This document shows positions 1 to 6,527 of a stretch of 44,200 nt of DNA, in pieces. Source of the DNA: CAYNRG01 sp047974855 (GTDB taxonomy: Bacteria; Bacillota_I; Bacilli_A; Erysipelotrichales; Erysipelotrichaceae); NCBI GenBank assembly GCA_047974855.1, contig JBKECT010000034.1, positions 1-44,200 on the forward strand. The letters are read 5' to 3'. A program made the position numbers and the translations under genes. Each line of letters begins with the position of its first letter. The stretch's first letter is position 1. The notes below the pieces were generated by a model. That model was not told where the DNA came from, ran no database searches, and saw only the letters and a list, made by a program, of their open reading frames with translations.

Positions 1-386
1 ATTATTGTGTGTCTTTTTAAGAAGTCTTTAGGGACTTTCTTTATCTAACAATTAGTACGATTCAAATAATAATGTATTTGTTTATCGTACTATTGAAAAA
101 ATGCAAAGTGTACTTAATTAGGAACAGAAGCAGTTAGGAATGATCCTGTTCCCAAGCGTTATTGAAAAGCACAATTCTCATAACAATAACTCTTTTGTCA
201 TTTTTAATAAGTATCCACGTTGCGACAATGAAAATGTGCATGATTTGCAGATATATCGGTAGATGAAAACGATGATGTATCATTGATAGTTCCAAAACTA
301 TTGTGAACATTAATCATATCTTAATGTATTTTTGTTTGTAGCATGATAAAATAAGTTAAGTAAAGTAAAAGATTAGGGGGTGCGTT
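1..386. other. Intergenic region upstream of rluF
   Basis: No convincing coding sequence is visible in any frame. The stretch holds a weak hairpin near 20-42 (AAGTC/GACTT arms) that may be the end of an upstream transcript, a longer imperfect hairpin at 53-92 (listed separately), and a GGAACAG/CTGTTCC inverted repeat at about 121-153. A TAAAAT at 347-352 could be the -10 of rluF, but no good -35 accompanies it. The rest looks like unconstrained AT-rich sequence, possibly decayed. Confidence 0.4.
53..92. repeat. Long imperfect hairpin
   Basis: Arms TAGTACGAT (53-61) and ATCGTACTA (84-92) are perfectly complementary. A nested pair CAAATA (63-68) and TATTTG (75-80) continues the stem, with only a small internal loop between the two segments. 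There is no T-tract, so it is not an obvious intrinsic terminator. It could be a decayed mobile-element end or an RNA processing/stability hairpin. Confidence 0.5.
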
Positions 387-1094
387 ATGAGAATTAATAA
401 ATTTATTAGTGCTTCAGGATGGGACTCAAGGCGTGGTGCAGATAGACTGATTGAAGATGGGAAGGTTAAAGTCAATGGGGAAATCGCAACACTTGGTAGT
501 CAAGTTAATTCTGGTGATCGTGTAGAGATTGATGGTAAATCCATTGTGGTTGCTCAAGAGAATGTGTACCTCGCTTTAAATAAACCTAAAGGAATTACAT
601 GTACTACAGAAAAAGTGGTTAAGGGAAACATTGTGGATTTTGTTAATCATCCGTTAAGAGTGTTTAATATTGGGCGATTGGATAAGGATTCTGAGGGTTT
701 AATTTTAATGACAAATGATGGTGATATTGTAAATGAAATTCTTCGTGCTGAAAATGGGCATGAGAAAGAGTATATAGTAGCGGTAGATAAATTAATTACT
801 GATGAATTTTTAAAAAAAATGGCCGCTGGAGTAAAAATTCTAGACACAAAGACATTGCCTTGTAAAGTTACTAAAGTAACTAAATATGAATTTAATATTG
901 TGCTTACACAAGGTCTTAATCGCCAAATTAGACGTATGTGTAAAGCGTTGGGCTATAAAGTTATTCGATTGAAAAGAGTTCGGATTATGAATATTAATCT
1001 GGGTAATCTGCCTCTTGGGCAATGGAGAGACTTAACAGAAAAAGAGAAAACAAAGCTATTTAGTGATTTAAACTATGAACCACAAAAGTGGTGA
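387..1094 (+). CDS. rluF: 23S rRNA pseudouridine(2604) synthase, RluF type
   Basis: Converts a specific uridine of 23S rRNA to pseudouridine during ribosome maturation. The protein is 235 aa: an N-terminal S4 RNA-binding domain (about 1-60, starting MRINKFISASG) followed by the RsuA/RluB/E/F catalytic domain. The family motif GRLDKDSEGLILMTNDG is present with its catalytic Asp, as is the LTQGLNRQIRRMC motif. The opening residues and the GQWRDLTEKE tail resemble RluF more than RsuA or RluB. The AGGGGG ribosome site at about 374 supports the ATG at 387. It stands alone, followed by an IS30 relic. The subfamily call is from remembered motifs, so target-site specificity is inferred. Confidence 0.85.
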   Translation: MRINKFISASGWDSRRGADRLIEDGKVKVNGEIATLGSQVNSGDRVEIDGKSIVVAQENVYLALNKPKGITCTTEKVVKGNIVDFVNHPLRVFNIGRLDKDSEGLILMTNDGDIVNEILRAENGHEKEYIVAVDKLITDEFLKKMAAGVKILDTKTLPCKVTKVTKYEFNIVLTQGLNRQIRRMCKALGYKVIRLKRVRIMNINLGNLPLGQWRDLTEKEKTKLFSDLNYEPQKW

Positions 1095-1106
1095 TGATCT
1101 TGCAAA

Positions 1107-1361
1107 TTACAATAGTAAGTTAGCCACAGTAGAAATTTGAGCAGGAGATCTGTAGTTCAATCATTTTCTAGGGTAACGATTCATACGATGCATCAGGGTG
1201 TGCATAATAGATTGGGCTTTAGTCGATGAATATTCATAAGAACCACCGAAGCAGGGCAAATCCATCCAACTTCGCTTGATTTCATTATGAATCGTTTGAG
1301 GAGCTTTAGAGAGTCGTTTAGCGATTTCTCTACTCCTGCAACGTCGATATTCTTCCTTTCT
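1107..1361 (-). pseudogene. IS30 transposase remnant (N- and C-terminal ends only)
   Basis: Minus-strand reading gives an open segment 1361-1161 with the IS30 HTH, ending at a stop after MNRYPRK. The same frame then resumes with LNYRSPAQ and runs to a stop overlapping the left inverted repeat. Intact IS30 transposases are roughly 310-350 aa, and here about 60 plus 15 residues survive. An upstream stop and a frame change near 1361-1375 remove the start region. No function is expected. Confidence 0.7.
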
Positions 1362-1420
1362 GTTTTGTTAACTATAGGATACTCAATGATGCTTTTTTAG
1401 TCTATAGGTGGCTAACTTAA
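1116..1420 (-). mobile_element. Internally deleted IS30-family relic with both inverted repeats
   Basis: The segment is bracketed by a perfect 12-bp inverted repeat, TAAGTTAGCCAC at 1116-1127 and its complement at 1409-1420. Between them the minus strand reads an IS30-type helix-turn-helix (AKRLSKAPQTIHNEIKR, then YEYSSTKAQ), fused directly to a motif typical of the extreme C-terminus of IS30 transposases (LNYRSPAQ). At about 305 bp it has lost the whole DDE catalytic core. It is now a non-autonomous, MITE-sized derivative that a full-length relative elsewhere in the genome might still mobilise. Confidence 0.75.
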
Positions 1421-1459
1421 TTCTACAATATACCTTAAGTAAGCAAGGGGAAAATGAAT

Positions 1460-1489
1460 ATGTCACAACTTTTAAATATGTGATAGAAT
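1460..1489 (+). promoter_or_regulatory. Probable gntR promoter
   Basis: An extended -10 (TGA-TAGAAT, the hexamer at 1484-1489) lies 23 nt before the GTG start. A weak -35 (ATGTCA, 1460-1465) sits 18 bp upstream. A near-palindrome, TGTCACA (about 1461) with TGTGATA (about 1479), overlaps it and could be an autoregulatory operator. The right end of the IS30 relic is only about 40 bp away. Confidence 0.4.
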
Positions 1490-1512
1490 AGAGTTAGAAT
1501 TGAGGTGATAGT

Positions 1513-2226
1513 GTGAAACTGCAATCGAAGCCAGGAGACAGACCTCTTTGGAGTCAAGTTTATGATATTATAAGTGATAGAATTGCTTCCAATGTTTATG
1601 ATGTTGGAATGACTTTGCCTACAGAAATGCAATTTATAGAAGAATTTGGAGTCTCTCGAGTTACTATTAGACAGGCCATGGATAGGCTCATTAGCAACCA
1701 CTTGATCGAAAGAAGGAGAGGAAAGGGAACGATCGTTCTTAACCGAAATGAGAGAGTAGAAACAAGGATGCAATCTAATTTTGTAAAAACAGAGGAACTG
1801 AACGAGAGACAAAAAAGACTAATTAAGGTTCAATGGACCATACCAGAAGCAGAAATTCTATCATTTTTTAATTTACAACCGAAGTCTAAAGTGTTAGAAA
1901 TTATCCGCCATAGCTATATTGGAAACGAATTGATAGGGATTCATGAAACGTTTATTTCTCCGCACATTGAGTTTAGTGATCAATTTGCTGAAGAAGAATC
2001 GCTGTATCAACGGTTTGAAAACATGGGAATTGGCATAAATTCTTTAGCTGAAGAAATCCGAGCAAATGTGATTACTAAAAAAGAAAAAATTGAATTTAAG
2101 ACAAGTAAAAATACTGCTATAATTAATCGGATTCGAAAAGGGTATCACGATAGTGAGCCGATAGAATACACCAAAATCAAATATATAAGCGATGGCTATA
2201 AGTTAACAATTGATAGTCGCGGGTAG
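1513..2226 (+). CDS. GntR-family regulator with UTRA sensor domain
   Basis: Transcription factor of the GntR/HutC subfamily, 237 aa. Residues about 10-75 form the winged helix (GMTLPTEMQFIEEFGVSRVT, then RQAMDRL). Residues about 90-235 are a UTRA ligand-binding domain, which in this family usually senses a phosphosugar or related effector. It starts at GTG 1513 behind TTGAGGTGATA. It precedes, in the same orientation and separated by a terminator and a new promoter, the PTS/isomerase operon. It is the obvious candidate local regulator, with palindromes at 2282-2293 and 2317-2330 as candidate operators. Effector and sign of regulation are not visible. Confidence 0.85.
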   Translation: MKLQSKPGDRPLWSQVYDIISDRIASNVYDVGMTLPTEMQFIEEFGVSRVTIRQAMDRLISNHLIERRRGKGTIVLNRNERVETRMQSNFVKTEELNERQKRLIKVQWTIPEAEILSFFNLQPKSKVLEIIRHSYIGNELIGIHETFISPHIEFSDQFAEEESLYQRFENMGIGINSLAEEIRANVITKKEKIEFKTSKNTAIINRIRKGYHDSEPIEYTKIKYISDGYKLTIDSRG

Positions 2227-2231
2227 AAATG

Positions 2232-2256
2232 AACCATGCAAAAAAGCATGGTTTTT
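2232..2256 (+). terminator. Intrinsic terminator of gntR
   Basis: AACCATGC (2232-2239), loop AAAAAA, GCATGGTT (2246-2253), then a short T run. A perfect 8-bp stem directly after the stop codon separates gntR transcription from the PTS operon. Confidence 0.85.
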
Positions 2257-2273
2257 AATTGGATAAAAAAAAC

Positions 2274-2303
2274 TTGACATACTTTTCGAAAAGAGTGTAT
2301 CAT
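2274..2303 (+). promoter_or_regulatory. Promoter of the PTS/isomerase operon
   Basis: Consensus -35 TTGACA (2274-2279), 18-bp spacer, -10 TATCAT (2298-2303). The spacer contains the perfect palindrome CTTTTCGAAAAG (2282-2293), so a protein bound there would block RNA polymerase. Confidence 0.8.
2282..2293. promoter_or_regulatory. Candidate operator 1 (CTTTTCGAAAAG)
   Basis: Perfect 12-bp palindrome between the -35 and -10 of the PTS operon promoter. Position alone suggests a repressor site, with the adjacent GntR/UTRA protein as the likely binder. Assignment is inference. Confidence 0.4.
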
Positions 2304-2316
2304 AAGAATATGTTAG

Positions 2317-2330
2317 AATGTTATAACATT
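2317..2330. promoter_or_regulatory. Candidate operator 2 (AATGTTATAACATT)
   Basis: Perfect 14-bp palindrome just downstream of the expected transcription start (about 2310) and before the ribosome site. It could be a GntR-family operator in the roadblock position. It differs in sequence from the palindrome at 2282-2293, so the two may bind different proteins. Confidence 0.45.
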
Positions 2331-2349
2331 ACAACAAAGGAGGGGAAAT

Positions 2350-2766
2350 TTGAACTATATATTACTTGTGAGTCACGGAGAAATGGCATTTGGAACAAAA
2401 AAGGCTGCAGAGATGATTGCGGGTCCATCGATTAGTTTAGATGCCTTGTGTTTGACAGAAGATGGAGATATTAATTTTTTTAAAAGAGAACTTGAGGGCA
2501 AGCTCACTAAGTATTCAGAAGAAGATAACTGGATCGTGGTTGCGGATTTAATGGGCGGATCACCATACATTACTGTCCTGGAATGCCTTGCACAGAAAAA
2601 TATACTAGACAAAGTTTTTGTTCTTGCAGGGATGAACTTATCCTTAGTACTATCACTAATGCTTGCAAAAGATAAGCTTCATAAGGAAGAAATAAAAGAG
2701 ATGATTCAAGATTCGAAAAAATATATATGTCTTTTTGAAAAACAGGAAAGCGAAGAAGATCTTTAG
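2350..2766 (+). CDS. PTS system mannose-family EIIA component (first copy)
   Basis: Cytoplasmic phosphocarrier of the mannose-fructose-sorbose PTS family that takes phosphate from HPr-P and passes it to EIIB. It is 138 aa, the normal size for a free IIA(Man) domain. The phosphorylated histidine is His9 in LLVSHGEMAFGTKKAAEMI, and the conserved DLMGGSPY motif follows. The start is TTG at 2350, set by AGGAGGGG at about 2339-2345. First gene of the operon and 12 nt ahead of EIIB. A close paralogue (11540-11956) ends the same operon. The sugar cannot be read from the sequence. Confidence 0.9.
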   Translation: MNYILLVSHGEMAFGTKKAAEMIAGPSISLDALCLTEDGDINFFKRELEGKLTKYSEEDNWIVVADLMGGSPYITVLECLAQKNILDKVFVLAGMNLSLVLSLMLAKDKLHKEEIKEMIQDSKKYICLFEKQESEEDL

Positions 2767-2778
2767 AAGGGAGAAACA

Positions 2779-3273
2779 ATGGCAATCAATTTTATCCGTA
2801 TAGATGATCGGATCATTCATGGACAGATTATTATTCGTTGGTCAACTGAATATAACTGTGATGGAATAATTGCGGTGAACGACAAGGCTGCAAGCAATGA
2901 AATTATTAAAATGGCATTATTGGCAGCAAGCACAAAAAAAACATATGTGTGGAGTACTCAGGAATTTTTAGAAAAAATGGAAAAAGTTGTCTCGAGCACA
3001 AAAAACTACTTTGTTATCACTAAGGAACCACAAACAATGGCCAAACTTCTTGTTGATAACCAATTAACTGTATTGACAAAAACACTTAATGTGGGCCCAC
3101 AAAGTGCGAAAGAAAATACAGTGAGGGTAAACAAGAATGCGGATATCACTAGAGAAGAAATGGTGGAATATGAGCGTATTCATCAAAAGGGATACAACAT
3201 ATCATTTCAACTAGTTCCAGACAACACAAAAGTTGAATGGAAAGAAGTAAGAGAAAAGCTTTTAGCTTTATAG
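2779..3273 (+). CDS. PTS system mannose-family EIIB component
   Basis: Cytoplasmic EIIB that transfers phosphate from EIIA to the incoming sugar bound by EIIC/EIID. At 164 aa it is full length for the family. The active histidine is His14 in RIDDRIIHGQIIIRW. The C-terminal region with LVPDNTKVEW is typical. It sits 12 nt after EIIA and 12 nt before EIIC, each with a good ribosome site, so it is co-translated with its partners. Confidence 0.92.
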   Translation: MAINFIRIDDRIIHGQIIIRWSTEYNCDGIIAVNDKAASNEIIKMALLAASTKKTYVWSTQEFLEKMEKVVSSTKNYFVITKEPQTMAKLLVDNQLTVLTKTLNVGPQSAKENTVRVNKNADITREEMVEYERIHQKGYNISFQLVPDNTKVEWKEVREKLLAL

Positions 3274-3285
3274 GAGGAGAAAACA

Positions 3286-4086
3286 ATGGAAATTAGTATT
3301 ATTCAAGCTTTATTGATTGGCGTATTGTCCTATCTAGGATCGCTGTCATCGCCTTGGTTATTTGGACTAACTGGTGGATGGTATACGCTCTCAAGACCAC
3401 TTGTATCAGGATTTTTAATCGGTTTGATTTTAGGGGATGTAGCAACAGGAATTCTAGTTGGAGTTGCTGTGCAAATTGTGTATATTGCGCTTGTGACACC
3501 AGGAGGACAAATGCCTCAAGATTTGAATGCTGCTGCATATATTGGTGTGACACTAGGTGTTCTTTCTGTTAAAGGTGGAGCGACAATTGAATCTGCTGTT
3601 GCGATTGCAACCGCTGTTGGAGCTGTCGGAACAATCTTTCATAACTTCATGATGATGACCAATAGTTTTTGGAATACAAGAGCACTAAGTGCAATTGACA
3701 AAGGTGATTATAAGGGATTGATGCTGAATCATTGGATATTCCCACAAGCACTTCAATTTCTTTACCGCGTAGTTCCTACATTTGCGGTTTTGTATTTCGG
3801 GCAATCTTACGCAACACAAATTATTGAAATGTTTCCGATAGATAGCTTTGTGATGAAAGCATTAACGGCATTAGGGGGAATGCTGCCTGCGGTTGGGGTT
3901 GCAATTTTATTGAAGCAAGTAACTAAAAAAGATATTGATTTAGTTCGATTCTTATTAGGATTTACACTGATTGCTTCTTTAGGAATCAACATGATTTCTT
4001 TGGCTATTATTGGGGTTTTCTTGGCGTATAGTCATTTTGTTTACTCCGAAAATAAAACTGATAATTCAATAGAGGAGGAACTATAG
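3286..4086 (+). CDS. PTS system mannose-family EIIC component
   Basis: Integral membrane permease subunit that with EIID forms the sugar channel. It is 266 aa with several hydrophobic helices. The early SRPLVSGFLIGLILGDVATG segment and the TPGGQMPQDLNAAAYIG segment are hallmarks of the EII-Sor/Man IIC family. Start ATG 3286 follows AGGAGGAG. EIID begins one nucleotide after its stop codon, implying tight translational coupling. Confidence 0.92.
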   Translation: MEISIIQALLIGVLSYLGSLSSPWLFGLTGGWYTLSRPLVSGFLIGLILGDVATGILVGVAVQIVYIALVTPGGQMPQDLNAAAYIGVTLGVLSVKGGATIESAVAIATAVGAVGTIFHNFMMMTNSFWNTRALSAIDKGDYKGLMLNHWIFPQALQFLYRVVPTFAVLYFGQSYATQIIEMFPIDSFVMKALTALGGMLPAVGVAILLKQVTKKDIDLVRFLLGFTLIASLGINMISLAIIGVFLAYSHFVYSENKTDNSIEEEL

Positions 4087-4087
4087 G

Positions 4088-4900
4088 ATGAAAAAAATAA
4101 GCAGAAAAACGCTGACGAAAACTTGGATAAGATGGAGTTGCGGAAACCTATCTTCAATGTCTTTTCAATGGTTAGAATCTTTTGGATTTGCGGATAGTAT
4201 GGCGCCTGTTATAAAAGAGTTGTATGGAGGAAATAAAGAAGAAGAAATAGCTGCATTAAAAAGGCATGCAGCATTCTATAATACAGAGCCACAATTGGGT
4301 TCTATTGTTAATGGGATAGCCTGTGGACTTGAAGAAGAGCGAGCAAATGGAGCAGATATAGATGATGAAGTTATTAATTCTATTAAGCTAGGTCTTATGG
4401 GTCCTTTAGCTGGAATTGGAGATGCAATGATTCCAGGGATGTTAGTCCCACTACTATTGAGTATTGCTATAGGATTATCGGATGGAGGAAATATTTTAGG
4501 ACCGCTATTCTATATAGTTAGTTTCGGGGTGAGTGTAACTTTATTGAATTATTATGTTTTCTTTGCTGGTTATAAGTTAGGAACAAAATCGGTTGATTTA
4601 ATTGTTGGTAAAGTGGCGCAAAGAGTTAGAGAATCATTTAATTTGTTAGGTGCAATTGTTGTTGGAGGAGTAGCAGCTTCATATGTTAGTGTTACAACAC
4701 CTTTGATTATTTCAACAGGAAATGAGGCTTCACAAGTCATTGTAGATAGCGTTCTAAATGGCATTTTTCCAAAATTGCTCCCTTTATTAACTGTGTTATT
4801 TTGTTGGTGGCTTATGGCAAAGAAGAAAATGTCAGCTATTAAAGTTATGGGAATACTTATCGTGATTGCAATTGCGGGTGTTGCTGTTGGATTCTTCTAA
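4088..4900 (+). CDS. PTS system mannose-family EIID component
   Basis: Second membrane subunit of the permease, found only in the mannose PTS family. It is 270 aa. Diagnostic segments include the N-terminal MSFQWLESFGFADSMAPVIK, FYNTEPQLGSIVNGI, and GLMGPLAGIGDAMIPG. The C-terminus is a run of hydrophobic helices. The start follows GAGGAGGAACTATAGG, inside the end of EIIC. The last codons overlap the probable TTG start of a small membrane-anchored protein read in another frame. Confidence 0.92.
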   Translation: MKKISRKTLTKTWIRWSCGNLSSMSFQWLESFGFADSMAPVIKELYGGNKEEEIAALKRHAAFYNTEPQLGSIVNGIACGLEEERANGADIDDEVINSIKLGLMGPLAGIGDAMIPGMLVPLLLSIAIGLSDGGNILGPLFYIVSFGVSVTLLNYYVFFAGYKLGTKSVDLIVGKVAQRVRESFNLLGAIVVGGVAASYVSVTTPLIISTGNEASQVIVDSVLNGIFPKLLPLLTVLFCWWLMAKKKMSAIKVMGILIVIAIAGVAVGFF

Positions 4901-5186
4901 TATTAAAGAAATAAATAAACAAATTATTGATGGTTTCCGGAGTAAAAATGCACTTACTCCAGAAACATCAATATTTTTAGAAGAACTAGAATTAAAATGT
5001 GAACTTAAGTTGCAACTTTTATTGGTTGAGGAATTTATAAGAATGGACGTCATAAAGGTTTTGTCAAATGGAAAAATGTTTTTCAAGAACAAAAAATGGA
5101 AGCAGACAAAAGTTTTATTTAATATAGGATACATTTTATTATTTCTTCTTCCAATTATACTTGGACTGATTTTTATTTTAATATAG
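4887..5186 (+). CDS. Small protein with C-terminal membrane anchor overlapping EIID
   Basis: Not recognised. About 99 aa if started at TTG 4887; the frame stays open further upstream with other TTG/GTG codons, and no in-frame ATG exists near the start. It has a soluble, charged N-terminal part with a helical segment (FLEELELKCELKLQLLLVEE), a basic stretch (KNKKWKQTK) and one hydrophobic C-terminal helix (about the last 24 residues), giving a tail-anchored topology. It fills the gap between EIID and the first isomerase and is followed by an AGGAGG 9 nt before the next gene, so it looks like a genuine operon member. A role modifying or regulating the IIC/IID complex is conjecture. A small winged-helix-like fold is possible but not shown. 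Confidence 0.6.
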   Translation: MDSSNIKEINKQIIDGFRSKNALTPETSIFLEELELKCELKLQLLLVEEFIRMDVIKVLSNGKMFFKNKKWKQTKVLFNIGYILLFLLPIILGLIFILI

Positions 5187-5197
5187 GAGGATTAAAA

Positions 5198-5977
5198 ATG
5201 ATTGAATTTGGAGTAGACATTTGCGTTGATGGTGAAATGAATTATCATTATGGAACAGGTGTGTTTGGACCTATAGCTGAAAAAAGAAGATTAAATGATG
5301 TTCGAAAATCTCTTAAAAACAAAAATAGTGTTGGACCTAAAGTTATTTATTCAATTGCTATGGATGTAGGAAAAGAAAAAGAAAAAAGAATTTTAGAGGA
5401 TAAAAATTTATTGTTTGGAATTGTAACATATGCGAATGGAAAAATTGATAATGGTCCGATACGATCGCAAGGGCATGTTCATGCAATTAGCACATCTTGC
5501 GGACAGTCAACACCAGAGGTGTATCAAATTGTAGAAGGTGAAGCAATAATTTACATGCAAGAATTTTCTGATGGAGATGCAGGCGAGTGTTACGCAGTGG
5601 AGGCAAAAGAAGGAGATATAGTAATTGTCCCGCCCAATTGGGTTCATGCAACAATTAATCGTTCGAGTACTGAAAGAATGATATTTTGTGCATGGTGTGT
5701 TAGAGATTTTGGGTTTGATTATAAAGATGTTCGAAAAAACAAAGGTATTGCCTTTTTTCCGTATTTTGGAAATGAAGAAATTAAATGGGAGTTCAATGAA
5801 AATTATCAGTCAGGGAATATAAAGGTCGTTAAAGCTAAAGAATATAAAGAGATAGGGATTGAAAAAGGAATTTCTATTTATGAACAATTTGAGAAAAATC
5901 CGGATATTTTTGATTTCGTTGCGCAGCCAGATATTTTAGAAGATTTTTGGAGGAAAGAAAAAATATGTCAATTTTAA
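5198..5977 (+). CDS. Cupin-type glucose-6-phosphate isomerase-like protein (copy 1)
   Basis: 259 aa, resembling the cupin phosphoglucose isomerase family (GPI, PF06560), metal-dependent enzymes interconverting an aldose and a ketose phosphate. The expected metal ligands are visible: His93 and His95 in SQGHVHAIS, Glu107 in TPEVYQIVEG, and His150 in PPNWVHATIN. About 50 residues precede the cupin core and 80 follow it. Its AGGAGG is at 5187-5192. It overlaps the next isomerase gene by 13 nt. Because the operon carries a mannose-family PTS, the substrate may be a sugar phosphate other than glucose-6-phosphate. The family call is firmer than the substrate. Confidence 0.75.
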   Translation: MIEFGVDICVDGEMNYHYGTGVFGPIAEKRRLNDVRKSLKNKNSVGPKVIYSIAMDVGKEKEKRILEDKNLLFGIVTYANGKIDNGPIRSQGHVHAISTSCGQSTPEVYQIVEGEAIIYMQEFSDGDAGECYAVEAKEGDIVIVPPNWVHATINRSSTERMIFCAWCVRDFGFDYKDVRKNKGIAFFPYFGNEEIKWEFNENYQSGNIKVVKAKEYKEIGIEKGISIYEQFEKNPDIFDFVAQPDILEDFWRKEKICQF

Positions 5978-6513
5978 AATCTGGAGCATTATTAAATAAG
6001 CAAAAATTAATTGATGGAGAAAATGTGAATAAATCTTCAAAATATTTAAGCGATATTATTCATATTTATAAAACCCAAGAAGTAAATGGAAACCATCTTA
6101 TGTATGATGTTTACATATATGAAGGAAAAACAGAAAGTCATGCAGGAAATTTGGCGGTTGGATTGACAGTATTGTATCCGATTCTAATTGGAGATGAGTG
6201 TAACATGACACGTGGACACTTCCACAAAAATACAGAGTGCAGTGAAATTTATTTTGGTGTTGAAGGAAATGGATTACTGATGTTAATGAATGACGAAGGG
6301 GATGTTTGGTTTGAAGAGGTGATTGAAGGATCTATTCATTATATTGATGGTGAGACAGCGCACCGCTTAATCAATACATCCAGCAGCATATTGAAAGTTG
6401 GAGCTTGTTGGTCACAATTTGCTGGACACGATTACGAAAGAGTCGAAGAAAATCCATTTAGGGTCCGTGTTTTTAATAAAAATGGAAAGTTAGAGTTTGA
6501 AAAAGAAAAGTAG
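5965..6513 (+). CDS. Cupin-type glucose-6-phosphate isomerase-like protein (copy 2)
   Basis: 182 aa from ATG 5965, chosen because GGAGGAAAG lies at 5949-5957; a TTG six codons earlier would sit on the ribosome site. It is a single cupin domain of the GPI family (PF06560), close to the usual size. Ligands are His85 and His87 in TRGHFHKNT, Glu94 in CSEIYFGVEGNG, and His133 in GETAHRLIN. It is paralogous to the preceding gene but shorter and quite diverged, so the two probably act on different sugar phosphates or anomers. The start overlaps the upstream gene by 13 nt and the next gene starts 14 nt downstream. Confidence 0.78.
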   Translation: MSILKSGALLNKQKLIDGENVNKSSKYLSDIIHIYKTQEVNGNHLMYDVYIYEGKTESHAGNLAVGLTVLYPILIGDECNMTRGHFHKNTECSEIYFGVEGNGLLMLMNDEGDVWFEEVIEGSIHYIDGETAHRLINTSSSILKVGACWSQFAGHDYERVEENPFRVRVFNKNGKLEFEKEK

Positions 6514-6527
6514 AAAAGAGGTAGAAA

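Noticed and set aside
1..386. Possible degenerate coding sequence upstream of rluF
   Set aside because: All frames are broken and no residue pattern matched a family I recognise.
1435..1812. Minus-strand open frame opposite the GntR gene
   Set aside because: Lies across the HTH coding region of a clear GntR protein, has no recognisable domain and no ribosome site.
2227..2350. Riboswitch or T-box upstream of the PTS operon
   Set aside because: The leader is under 50 nt after the predicted start and holds only a palindrome and the ribosome site.
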